This document shows, piece after piece, positions 9,060 to 17,488 of a stretch of 57,680 bases of DNA. Source of the DNA: an uncultured Verrucomicrobiota bacterium (GTDB lineage: Bacteria > Verrucomicrobiota > Verrucomicrobiia > Verrucomicrobiales > Verrucomicrobiaceae); NCBI GenBank assembly GCA_903838675.1, contig CAILZI010000070.1, positions 1 through 57,680 on the forward strand, written 5' to 3'. The notes under the pieces are model-generated. The model was given only the letters and a program-made list of their open reading frames with translations, had not been told where the DNA came from and did not search any database. Numbering within the stretch: position 1 is the stretch's first letter; each line of letters starts with the position of its first letter. A program made the position numbers and the translations under genes.

Positions 9060-10524
9060 AGCAGCATTCACCCCACGGAGCGGGCCATCGTTGTCCATCC
9101 TCGGCGTCCCCTTCGACAATGTGACGACCGACCAGACGCTGGAGACCATTTCCGCAATGATTGCATCACGCAAACCTCATTACATAGCCACGGCGAATGT
9201 GGATTTCACTGCGCTCGCCATGTATGACGAGGATCTGCGGCGAATTTTGCTCGATGCACATCTCGTGGTCTGCGATGGCATGCCGCTCGTCTGGGCCTCG
9301 CGCTGGCTTGGCAATGCGCTGCCAGAGCGCGTTGCCGGCTCCGACCTTGTGCCAAAGCTCCTGGCAATCGCAGAAGAAAAAAACTGGAGCGTTTATTTCC
9401 TCGGTGGGCAGAAGGAGGTGGCAGCAAAGGCGGTGCAAATGGTGCAGGAGCGCCATCCAAAGCTCAAAATAGCCGGCGTCATGTCCCCGCCTTTCAAGCC
9501 GCTGCATGAGATGGACCATGCAACCATCTGCTCAGATATTCACTCCGCCGATCCTGACCTGCTGTTTGTATCATTTGGCTGCCCGAAGCAGGAAAAATGG
9601 ATTGCCATGAACTACCAGCGCGCCGGTGCACCGGTGACCATTGGCGTCGGTGCCACGATCGACTTTCTCGCTGGCAACATGAAGCGCGCACCAGTCTGGA
9701 TGCAAAAAACCGGCCTCGAATGGCTGTACCGGCTGCTGCAGGAGCCACGGCGTTTATTCAAGCGCTACGCCACGGATTTCGTGGTGTTCGGACTCACGAT
9801 CTTCAAACAATGGTGGCTGACTCGCAGCAGCAAGCGCCCCCCCGTGACCACACCACGCATCCCCGCTCCTATCAATGCCCCGGACTTACAGCTTTCAAGC
9901 GTTGCGGAACTCTTCTGCCCGGAGCGGTTGGATGCAGCAGAAGTACGTAGCATCGAGCAGGACTGGATGAGCAAACTCGAAGGACCAGAAGAAGGCCTCA
10001 TCATCGACTGCGGTGGTGCTCAATTCATCGACAGCACCGGGCTTGGCCTCCTGATGCGCATGCAGAAGCGCTGCCGCCAGTCTGGCAAACATCTGGTGTT
10101 GTCCACCGTCTCTCCAGCAGTGCTCAAACTGCTGCAGATGACACGCTTGAACTCCATCTTCACTCAAGCAGCCAGCCGTGAAGAAGCGCTCAACAAAATC
10201 CTAAACGCCAGCACTCCAGTTTCCCTGTCCACCGGCAAGGCAGAACCTCTGCACCTCGACTGGAGCGGCGCCGTTACGACCAGTAGCGTGGATGGCCTCT
10301 GGCGTGGCGCACTGGGAGTCATCCAGAACGCCGCTGATGCCCGCAACCCCATCTTTATTGACCTGAAGGGGGTTCAGCTCATGGACAGCGGTGGCCTGGG
10401 CCTGATGGCCCGCTTGAAAGATCATGCCACCAGTCGGCACATTCACCTGCGCTTCACCAACGCCAGTCCGGTCGTTCACGAATCCCTTCGTCACGAACAA
10501 ATGGAATACCTGCTAGCATCATGA
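9046..10524 (+). CDS. GT26 (WecG/TagA/CpsF) glycosyltransferase fused to two STAS domains
   Basis: A 492-residue fusion. Residues 15-255 form a WecG/TagA/CpsF-type transferase: ATANVDF (48-54), CDGMPLVW (76-83), RVAGSDL (95-101), GCPKQEKW (178-185), GVGATIDFLAG (200-210). Residues about 280-388 form one STAS domain with DSTG at 329-332, and about 398-490 a second with DSGG at 447-450. Ser330 and Ser448 occupy the position phosphorylated in SpoIIAA/RsbV-type antagonists. GT26 enzymes normally end soon after the transferase domain. The STAS pair therefore suggests control by the kinase/phosphatase switch protein encoded at 22100, in the same locus. It overlaps both neighbours (14 bases before, ATGA after). 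The ATG at 9046 fits the domain start. Confidence 0.85.
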   Translation: MNTTEAAFTPRSGPSLSILGVPFDNVTTDQTLETISAMIASRKPHYIATANVDFTALAMYDEDLRRILLDAHLVVCDGMPLVWASRWLGNALPERVAGSDLVPKLLAIAEEKNWSVYFLGGQKEVAAKAVQMVQERHPKLKIAGVMSPPFKPLHEMDHATICSDIHSADPDLLFVSFGCPKQEKWIAMNYQRAGAPVTIGVGATIDFLAGNMKRAPVWMQKTGLEWLYRLLQEPRRLFKRYATDFVVFGLTIFKQWWLTRSSKRPPVTTPRIPAPINAPDLQLSSVAELFCPERLDAAEVRSIEQDWMSKLEGPEEGLIIDCGGAQFIDSTGLGLLMRMQKRCRQSGKHLVLSTVSPAVLKLLQMTRLNSIFTQAASREEALNKILNASTPVSLSTGKAEPLHLDWSGAVTTSSVDGLWRGALGVIQNAADARNPIFIDLKGVQLMDSGGLGLMARLKDHATSRHIHLRFTNASPVVHESLRHEQMEYLLAS

Positions 10525-11678
10525 AAATCGCGATCTCCACCAGCGTCATCCAGCGCGGCAAAACCGGCGTGGCGCAATATGTATTGGCCCTGACCCGGGC
10601 GCTTATGCCTTATGCAGACGTGGTCAAATTCCACATCCTCGCCTTGGCACAGGATTTACCGCTCTTTGAGTTTGCACGAGGACGAATGGAAATAGTTCCA
10701 GTCGATGAGCAGTGGCGGCCTGCGGTAAGAAACATCTGGTGGCATCAGCAGGTGCTGCCACGATGGCTGGACAAGCAGCAGATCGATGTTTTGCATGTGC
10801 CCAGCTACCGCCGCATGGTGCACACAGCGCACTGCAATCTGGTCTCGACCATCCACGATCTTGCCCCGTTTCACGTGAAGAAGAAGTATGACCTCGCCCG
10901 CATGATTTATGGTCGCGTCATCGTGAAACACCTTGCCCGCAGGCAGAATGGCATCATTGCAGTAAGTACCAGCACGGCCCGGGACATTGAGCATTACTTC
11001 GGCGTGCCGATGCAGCGGCAGAATGTCATTCTCAACGGCATTGACCATGCTCGCTTCAATCCCGGCGACCGGGCGGCGGCCTGTTCCCTGGTGGCACAAC
11101 GCTGGCAGTTGAATGAACCCTTCTTTCTTTATGTGTCGCGGCTCGAGCATCCGGCCAAAAACCACGCACGGTTGATTGAGGCCTTCGATCAGTTCAAAAC
11201 CCAAAGCGGCTCCCCATGGCAGCTTGTGCTGGCAGGCAGCGACTGGCATGGAGCCGAGCACATTCACGCGGCGGCGCGGGATTCTCTCCATGCCAAAGAT
11301 ATTCGTTTCCTCGGTTTTGTAGAGGACGCAATTCTGCCAGATTTATACCGTGCGGCTGCCACCATGGTTTACCCATCATTGTTTGAAGGCTTCGGCCTGC
11401 CTCCGATTGAGGCCATGGCGTGCGGCTGCCCTGTGATCAGCTCGAAATGCGGCTCACTGGGTGAAGTCGTCGGCAACGCGGCCCGCATCATCAATCCCGA
11501 GGATGTCAGCGATATGGCTCAGGCACTGCTGGACGTCGCCACGCATCGTGAAAAGCGGGAGGCGCTGATTCCGGCCGGTTTGGAGAACGCCAGACGCTTC
11601 AACTGGGACGACAACGCAAAACGAGTCATGGATGTTTACGAAAAACCATTCACAGGTTCCCGCAGTTGGGGGGGTTGA
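10521..11678 (+). CDS. Glycosyltransferase family 4 (mannosyltransferase-like)
   Basis: A 385-residue GT-B transferase with the layout of mannosyl/rhamnosyl GT4 enzymes: GKTGVAQYV near the N-terminus, STIHDLAPFH, VSTSTARDIEHYFG, NGIDHARFNPG, and the donor-side SLFEGFGLPPIE with AMACGCPVIS. It starts in the stop of the GT26-STAS gene (ATGA). Its last codons (GSRSWGG) are encoded by leader element copy 3, so the regulatory element of the next gene has been accommodated inside this coding end. The sugar is unknown. Confidence 0.86.
   Translation: MKIAISTSVIQRGKTGVAQYVLALTRALMPYADVVKFHILALAQDLPLFEFARGRMEIVPVDEQWRPAVRNIWWHQQVLPRWLDKQQIDVLHVPSYRRMVHTAHCNLVSTIHDLAPFHVKKKYDLARMIYGRVIVKHLARRQNGIIAVSTSTARDIEHYFGVPMQRQNVILNGIDHARFNPGDRAAACSLVAQRWQLNEPFFLYVSRLEHPAKNHARLIEAFDQFKTQSGSPWQLVLAGSDWHGAEHIHAAARDSLHAKDIRFLGFVEDAILPDLYRAAATMVYPSLFEGFGLPPIEAMACGCPVISSKCGSLGEVVGNAARIINPEDVSDMAQALLDVATHREKREALIPAGLENARRFNWDDNAKRVMDVYEKPFTGSRSWGG
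11657..11677 (+). promoter_or_regulatory. Leader palindrome element, copy 3
   Basis: This copy reads TTCCCGCAGTTGGGGGGGTTG. It differs from copy 1 by three substitutions and one missing base. Similarity continues downstream, where TTGAGCGAAGGGAG here matches TTGAGAGAGGGAG after copy 1. It overlaps the last codons of the preceding gene and ends 38 nt before the ATPase start at 11716. Confidence 0.5.
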
Positions 11679-11715
11679 GCGAAGGGAGATCGGGGCGGAA
11701 GTTTCTTCACGAAAC

Positions 11716-12576
11716 ATGTCCGACTTTCTCCAGCATTGGCAGCTAAACACCAAGCCTTTTGAGGCCACGTGGGATACGCGTTTCTATTATCGCAGCCCAC
11801 AGCATCAGGAAGCACTCGACCGCTTGCTCTACCTCGCCAGCGAAAAAACCATGAATCTCGGCATGCTGACAGGCGACATCGGCTGTGGCAAAACGATCAC
11901 CAGTGCCGTTCTGGCTCATAGCCTTGATCCCTGCGCATTTATTGTCGTGCGCTGCGAAAATTCAGGCTTCAGTTTTGATGAACTCCTGCAATCCATGCTT
12001 TGGCAGCTCGATCCGGAGGCGGATCAACTGCCCGATGGCAAATTTGGCCGCTGTGAACACCTGAAGACCCTGTGTGAGAATGCGGCCGAGCGCGGGAGAC
12101 ATGTCATCGTTCTTCTCGATGAGGCGCAGGACATGCCGGAGGATACGCTGCGGCAGCTCGGCATGCTGACCAACTTCAATGGCGATGGCCGCCCACTGCT
12201 GACACTGCTGCTCATCGGCCAGCCTCCTCTGCGCAGGCTGGTAAACTGCAATCAGGCCATCCAGCAGCGCATCGGACTCAGATTTCATCTCATGCCTCTG
12301 CCCGAATCCGCCACAGCAAACTATGTGGAACACCGTTTGAAAGCTGCCGGCCATCCTGACGGCACGATATTTGAAGCAGAGGCACTGCTCCACCTGCATC
12401 ATTTTTCTCGCGGCATTCCGCGCGAGATCAACCGGACTGCGAAACTCAGCCTTGAACATGCCTGGGCGTCTGGAGACGAACGCGTCAGCGCGCAAACACT
12501 GCATGATGTGGCCTGTGATTTGTATCGCCAGGACCAGCTCCTCGGCATGTCCACGGCTCTTTCCTGTGCCACATGA
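11716..12576 (+). CDS. ExeA-type AAA ATPase of exopolysaccharide locus
   Basis: A 286-residue ATPase. It has Walker A GDIGCGKT (about residues 53-60), Walker B VIVLLDEAQD (about 132-141), the LIGQPPLR sensor segment, and a C-terminal helical domain with FSRGIPREINR. It resembles the GspA/ExeA-like ATPases that accompany Wzc and Wza homologues in exosortase-type exopolysaccharide loci. The ATG at 11716 was chosen because MSDFLQHWQLNTKPFE matches the family N-terminus (a short helix followed by the KPF motif). It follows leader element copy 3 and overlaps the next gene by 4 bases. It may energise or organise the exporter, since the neighbouring Wzc-like protein lacks a Walker A motif. Confidence 0.85.
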   Translation: MSDFLQHWQLNTKPFEATWDTRFYYRSPQHQEALDRLLYLASEKTMNLGMLTGDIGCGKTITSAVLAHSLDPCAFIVVRCENSGFSFDELLQSMLWQLDPEADQLPDGKFGRCEHLKTLCENAAERGRHVIVLLDEAQDMPEDTLRQLGMLTNFNGDGRPLLTLLLIGQPPLRRLVNCNQAIQQRIGLRFHLMPLPESATANYVEHRLKAAGHPDGTIFEAEALLHLHHFSRGIPREINRTAKLSLEHAWASGDERVSAQTLHDVACDLYRQDQLLGMSTALSCAT

Positions 12577-15500
12577 ACGCAGCTCCGCCAACTTCATTCA
12601 GCCTGACTGCGATCAATCGCAAACGCGGCATCACCAGCCCTTTTGTTCCCAGGCAGCGTGAGTCTCCAGCACTGGCTGAGCCTCTGGATCTTCCACACTC
12701 TGCAATGCCCTCGGCAACATCTGCTGAATCCGCAGCACCTGCCATCAAACTTCCATTCGACCCGCTGCGTGTGGTTGATGCACTTTTCCGCCGCTGGTGG
12801 CTGATGCTCATCGCCGGCCTGATCTGCTCGGCTGCTCTTCTGGCAGTCGGCTGGCTGCGGTTTGAAACTCTCTACACCGCTAAATCCCAAATCATCAAAC
12901 AGCAGCTCGCGTCTGCTTTTAGACAGTCGGATTCTGGTGAATCATTCAAACCCAGCGATCTTACAATACCGACGCTCATGTCCCTGATGTACTCGGGGTC
13001 CACCATCGCCACTACCAGCAGTCTGCTGGACCATCATTTTGAAGAGGGCGCGATTCGCTCAGGATTGATCGTCGCAGCCGAACGCAACACCGATATTGTG
13101 AATGTCAGCATGACTTCGAATGTCAGCGCCGATGCTGTGCTCGCAATGCTGAAGGCCTACACCGAGACGGTTCTCCAGCTCTCACGGGAGCTGCAGCGCA
13201 GCGATGCTTCAACCATGAAAGCGTTCCTGCAAAAACAGATCGAACGCACGGATGTGGACCTGCTGAAGGTCAATGAAGAACTGCTGGCCTATGGCCGCCA
13301 GTCAAATTTGCTCGATGCAGACAAGCAGATGGACGCATGGCTGGCTGAGCTGGGAAACTTTACACTGAAGTATGAGACCTTGAAGCTCGATCACGACACG
13401 CTGGATGTTCGCATTCAGGGCATCGAACGCGAACTCGGCAAGGTGGACACCAACGCAGCACGAGTGGACACCGCGAGAAAAGAACTGGCTGACCTGCGCG
13501 TGCGATACACCGACGAACATCCTGCGGTTGTCGAATCCATGGAAAAGCTGAACTCAATGGAGCAGCAAATGAAAACTTCCGGCATGCGCCTCGATGCCCC
13601 GCCCAAACCCGGCGAGAGCAATGTCGCGGAAAGTTTGTACCTTGATCTGGTTCGCCTGCGCTCAGAGAAGCAGGTGATGGGCGAGCAGCTGACCAAGCTC
13701 ATTGAAGTGCGTGAGGGGATCAATAAGCGTCTGGCACTGCTCCCTCGCCAGGCCATGGAATACGCCCACATCAAATCCCGCCAGCAGACACTGGAGACTT
13801 CCCGCGCTCTGCTGGCAGGACGTCAGCGCGAAGCGGCGCTCTACGAAGAAAATTCTCAGGGCTACTTCCGGTTGTTTTCCATGGCGCGCGCGGTGGATGT
13901 AAGTTCTGTAAAACCCACGCAGAAACTCGCCATGGTGGGCGCCGGCGGTTTCGGTGGTGGTGCCGTGCTGGTGGCTGCCATTGTCGTCTTACTGACGCTT
14001 CTGGACGGCCATATCCGAACCAGTGGTGATTTGAAGCGCGCCACCGGTCTTCCTGTTCTGGGAGCCCTGCCTTTGGTGCAGGCTTCAGCCGCTGAGACTG
14101 AGGAGTCATGGGCCTTCCGCACCTGGACAAGGCTGCAGCCCATGTTGCAGACGCCTGCCAATGGTGGTGCTATTATCTGTGGTGTGTTGCACGCCGCTGA
14201 GGACAACGCAGCCTCTCGTTTGATCGGACTTTTGGCTGATGCTGCCATCCATCGTGGTCTGGCATGCATTATTGTCACCCGCGAGCTTACTGATGATGCA
14301 CTGAAACTCTCAGGAGCCGTGGAGCAACCTGAACGCATGGGACGGATTGTGCGTGAAATCACTGATCGACCGTACCATATCGGCATGGATGAAGAGTGGC
14401 AGTGGACCCCTGAGCAAAGACAGCAATGGCAGGCAGCACTGGCGCACTGGCGTACCCTCACAGGGGTGGTGGTCCTCATCGAATTGCCTGCTGTGGAGCA
14501 GCCGGAGGCATTGTTGATTGCCGAACAGCTTCCCAATCTCATCTGGGCAGGTTCCAGCGGATCATGCCTGGTGCAAAAGGTCCAGGATACTCTGCGCATG
14601 TATCGTGACGCAGGTTGCAGACTCGTCGCCGCCTTGCTTGACCGTGCACCTGCACTGCGCCCAGCAGCGCTGGCACGTTTCAGTGCGCTCGCTCTTTTGC
14701 TTGCCAGTTTCAGCTCAGCCGTTGCACAAACTCCCCTTCCACTCGGCCCGGGTGATGCAGTGAACATCAACATGCCCAGCTTTGAAGGTCTTGAACGAAA
14801 GGCTGTCGTGGTTGGTCCTGATGGCAGACTGACCTATTTGCAGGCACGCGACATCCAGGCAGCCGGCCTGAGTCTCGATCAATTGCGCGAACAACTGGCC
14901 ACCGAACTACGGCGCTACTACCGCAATGCCCGCGTAGTTGTCACACCCTCCACCTTCCAGAGCCGCAAAGTCTATGTGCTTGGCAAAGTGGTAAAGAAGG
15001 GTGCCATCAATCTGGACCGCCCGCTCACCATTCTCGAAGTCGTTGCAGAAGCCGGAGGTTTGGAGACCGGCTTGTTTCAGCAGAATACCGTGGAGCTCGC
15101 AGATCTGGGCCGCAGTTTCCTCATGCGCGGGCAGGCTCGGTTGCCGGTCAATTTGGAAGCGCTCTTTCTCCACGGCGACATGAAGCAAAATGCACGTGTG
15201 GAGCCAGGCGATTACCTGTACTTTCCCTCAGCCAACTCCAACGAAATCTATGTTCTCGGTGATGTGAAGATGCAGGGGACTCAAGGCCTGCTGGCACACA
15301 CCTCCGTCCACAGTGCCATCGCCCAGGCGGGCGGCTTCACGCAGAAGGCCTACACAAGGCGGGTGCTCGTGGTTCGCGGCTCGTTTGAAAAACCAGAACG
15401 CTTCGTGGTTAATATGGACGATGTGTTAACCGCGCGCGCAAAAGGATTCCGGCTGGAACCTAAGGACATCCTGTTTGTCGCGGACAAGCCCTGGGCACGC

Positions 15501-15617
15501 GCTGAGGAACTGCTCCACATGGCCATCAATGCATTCCTCCAAGGCGCCGTATCCGGCTGGACCCGTGCAAATATTGGTCCATTCATTCAGCAGCCGATCT
15601 TGCCTCAGCTGCGCTAA
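12573..15617 (+). CDS. Wzc-like chain-length protein fused to Wza-like export domain
   Basis: A 1014-residue fusion. Residues about 60-100 form the Wzz entry with a transmembrane helix (75-95). Then comes a long periplasmic coiled-coil region, a second helix at about 454-476 (GGGAVLVAAIVVLLTLL), and a cytoplasmic domain to about 695 where the tyrosine-kinase P-loop should be but no GxGKS/T is present. A third hydrophobic stretch at 700-719 (FSALALLLASFSSAVAQ) looks like a signal peptide. It leads into a polysaccharide export domain (LPLGPGDAVNI) and SLBB-type repeats to the end. The topology in-out-in-out would put the export domain in the periplasm. The last third is paralogous to the lipoprotein at 16412. 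A separate internal start, for example a TTG near residue 690, cannot be excluded. Confidence 0.85.
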   Translation: MNAAPPTSFSLTAINRKRGITSPFVPRQRESPALAEPLDLPHSAMPSATSAESAAPAIKLPFDPLRVVDALFRRWWLMLIAGLICSAALLAVGWLRFETLYTAKSQIIKQQLASAFRQSDSGESFKPSDLTIPTLMSLMYSGSTIATTSSLLDHHFEEGAIRSGLIVAAERNTDIVNVSMTSNVSADAVLAMLKAYTETVLQLSRELQRSDASTMKAFLQKQIERTDVDLLKVNEELLAYGRQSNLLDADKQMDAWLAELGNFTLKYETLKLDHDTLDVRIQGIERELGKVDTNAARVDTARKELADLRVRYTDEHPAVVESMEKLNSMEQQMKTSGMRLDAPPKPGESNVAESLYLDLVRLRSEKQVMGEQLTKLIEVREGINKRLALLPRQAMEYAHIKSRQQTLETSRALLAGRQREAALYEENSQGYFRLFSMARAVDVSSVKPTQKLAMVGAGGFGGGAVLVAAIVVLLTLLDGHIRTSGDLKRATGLPVLGALPLVQASAAETEESWAFRTWTRLQPMLQTPANGGAIICGVLHAAEDNAASRLIGLLADAAIHRGLACIIVTRELTDDALKLSGAVEQPERMGRIVREITDRPYHIGMDEEWQWTPEQRQQWQAALAHWRTLTGVVVLIELPAVEQPEALLIAEQLPNLIWAGSSGSCLVQKVQDTLRMYRDAGCRLVAALLDRAPALRPAALARFSALALLLASFSSAVAQTPLPLGPGDAVNINMPSFEGLERKAVVVGPDGRLTYLQARDIQAAGLSLDQLREQLATELRRYYRNARVVVTPSTFQSRKVYVLGKVVKKGAINLDRPLTILEVVAEAGGLETGLFQQNTVELADLGRSFLMRGQARLPVNLEALFLHGDMKQNARVEPGDYLYFPSANSNEIYVLGDVKMQGTQGLLAHTSVHSAIAQAGGFTQKAYTRRVLVVRGSFEKPERFVVNMDDVLTARAKGFRLEPKDILFVADKPWARAEELLHMAINAFLQGAVSGWTRANIGPFIQQPILPQLR

Positions 15618-15667
15618 TAAAGGTTCACGCAATTGCTATCCGCTATTATCATCAGTTTATTGGGCTC

Positions 15668-16348
15668 ATGATCGCCACTCTGGAGACAGAAACACCACGT
15701 TCTGATACAAGAATGCTTCAAGTGGCAGTCGTTGAAGACGACCCGACTTTGCGGCTTTTTTTGCAAAAGCTCATCAGTAAACCCAGTGGCCATCTGGCAT
15801 TTGCCGGAGCGTGGGAGAGCGCGGAAGCCGCCGCGAAACCGCTGCTGGAAACACGCCCTGATGTGGTCGTCGTTGATCTTGAGCTCCCCCACATATGCGG
15901 CATGGATTTGATCCGTCATCTTGCACCGCGCATGCCAGCCACGGCATTCGTGGTGCTCACCGTCCATGATGATCCGCAAAAAGTATTCGCGGCGCTTCGT
16001 GCAGGTGCCAGCGGCTATTTGCTGAAAAGTTCAAAACCTGCCGAGATCATCGCCGGTATCCGCCAGGCCTCTGCAGGCGGCGCGCCTCTGAGCCAGGAGA
16101 TCGCACGACTGCTCATCCAGTCGTTCCAAGACCCGGCAAAAACCGTGCGCAAACGGATGCCTGGTCTCACACCTCGGGAAAGCCAGATTCTCGACATGTT
16201 GGCGAAGGGCATGGTGCCCAAGGAGGTGGCAGACAAGCTGAGCCTCAGCTACGCCACCGTCCGCGACTATCTCAAGGCAGTATATGCCAAACTGCATGTG
16301 CGCTCGCGGACCGAAGCCGTGATCAAATACCTCGATCAAACCAAGTAG
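15668..16348 (+). CDS. NarL-type response regulator
   Basis: A 226-residue regulator. It has a receiver domain with acidic pair ED (residues 23-24), phosphoacceptor Asp70 in VVVVDLELP, T/S strand VVLTVHDD, and Lys in YLLKSSKP. A LuxR-type helix-turn-helix follows (LTPRESQILDMLAKG to RSRTEAVIKYL). The extra N-terminal 15 residues may be untranslated, because an in-frame ATG at 15713 starts right at the first receiver strand. It lies between the exporter fusion and the Wza-like gene and is paralogous to the two regulators at 20174 and 20990. No sensor kinase is adjacent. It probably controls locus transcription. Confidence 0.9.
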   Translation: MIATLETETPRSDTRMLQVAVVEDDPTLRLFLQKLISKPSGHLAFAGAWESAEAAAKPLLETRPDVVVVDLELPHICGMDLIRHLAPRMPATAFVVLTVHDDPQKVFAALRAGASGYLLKSSKPAEIIAGIRQASAGGAPLSQEIARLLIQSFQDPAKTVRKRMPGLTPRESQILDMLAKGMVPKEVADKLSLSYATVRDYLKAVYAKLHVRSRTEAVIKYLDQTK

Positions 16349-16358
16349 CGTTTTCAGC

Positions 16359-16380
16359 ATCCCCACAGCTGCGGGGATTG
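16359..16380 (+). promoter_or_regulatory. Leader palindrome element, copy 4
   Basis: Bases 16359-16378 form a 20-base inverted repeat with one mismatched pair. It differs from copy 1 at two of 22 positions and ends 31 nt before the chosen start of the Wza-like gene (16412). It lies just after the stop of the response-regulator gene, in a short intergenic gap. Confidence 0.6.
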
Positions 16381-16411
16381 TCGGTGGATCATGCTGCACA
16401 GAAGTTTGCGC

Positions 16412-17488
16412 ATGAAATTCCCCGCCCTGATTGCCTGCTGTCTTGCGCTGCTTAATGCCTGCGCTTTGATGAAGAAGCAGGAAAAATTTGATGCCCGCTC
16501 ATCAGGCCCCACCACAGACGCCGCCTTTACCCAGACCAAGCGGCAGGAGCCGATCCACCCCGAGTGGCTCAAGCCTTCTCCCAAGCCATACGCTCTGGGC
16601 CCTGGAGACAAGCTCGAGATCGAAATCATCGGTGAAACCGGCACGCGCACAGACACCTTTGTCACGCCAGACAGCAAACTTTACTACGATCTGTTGCCGG
16701 GCATTGATGTGATGGGCAAGCCCGCAACCCAGCTCCGTGTGGAGATGGAAAAAATGCTCACCCGTTATTACAAACAGCCACAGGTCTCGCTGACTTTGCG
16801 TGAGGTCGTCAGCCAGCGAGTGTGGGTGCTGGGCCGCGTCAATGCTCCGGGCATTTATCCATTGAACCGGCCAATGCGTGTGCTTGATGCTGTCACACAG
16901 GCAGGAGGACTTTTCGCCTCAAGCTTCACAGGCACCACAGAAGAACTGGCAGACCTCAGTCATAGCTTTCTCATACGCGGCGGCAAAATGCTCCCGGTGG
17001 ATTTCCAAAAGCTCATTCGCGAAGGCGATCTCACACAAAACATCTACCTCGAACCCGATGATTTCATTTATCTCCCTTCTTCAATGACCAACGAAGTCTA
17101 TGTTTTGGGAGCAGTCACGGCACCCAGACCTGTGGGTTTCATGAATGAGATGAACTTGATCACCGCTTTGGGTCGCGGCCTCGGCATCCAGCCTGGTGCA
17201 GACCTCTCCCACGTCACCATTGTGCGTGGTTCACTGACGGCACCCAAGATAGCCACGGTTGATGCAAGAGACATCATCCAGGGCAAGGCCACCAATGTTC
17301 GTTTGGAGCCCGGAGACATCGTCTATATCCCCGGCCCAGGCAGCATGTCTCCCGGTGGCTTTTTGCATGACGCGGTCAACACCTTCACACGTCTGGTGGC
17401 GGCCAATGAAGGCAACGCTGCCGGTGCGCTGCATGCCTCACCCATTGGTTTAAATCTCAACATCGGCCCTACAAGCTCCACACACTGA
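16412..17488 (+). CDS. Wza-like polysaccharide export lipoprotein
   Basis: A 358-residue outer-membrane export protein. The ATG at 16412 gives a lipoprotein signal peptide MKFPALIACCLALLNAC with a LNAC lipobox. The upstream in-frame ATG at 16391 would add seven residues including Arg that are not needed. A poly-export domain starts at YALGPGDKLEIEI, followed by SLBB-type repeats (VWVLGRVNAPG, VYVLGAVTAPR). Sequence and domain order closely parallel residues 720-1014 of the fusion protein at 12573, for example ELADLxxSFLxRG in both. It follows leader element copy 4 and shares its last base with the next gene (TGATG at 17486-17490). Confidence 0.88.
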   Translation: MKFPALIACCLALLNACALMKKQEKFDARSSGPTTDAAFTQTKRQEPIHPEWLKPSPKPYALGPGDKLEIEIIGETGTRTDTFVTPDSKLYYDLLPGIDVMGKPATQLRVEMEKMLTRYYKQPQVSLTLREVVSQRVWVLGRVNAPGIYPLNRPMRVLDAVTQAGGLFASSFTGTTEELADLSHSFLIRGGKMLPVDFQKLIREGDLTQNIYLEPDDFIYLPSSMTNEVYVLGAVTAPRPVGFMNEMNLITALGRGLGIQPGADLSHVTIVRGSLTAPKIATVDARDIIQGKATNVRLEPGDIVYIPGPGSMSPGGFLHDAVNTFTRLVAANEGNAAGALHASPIGLNLNIGPTSSTH

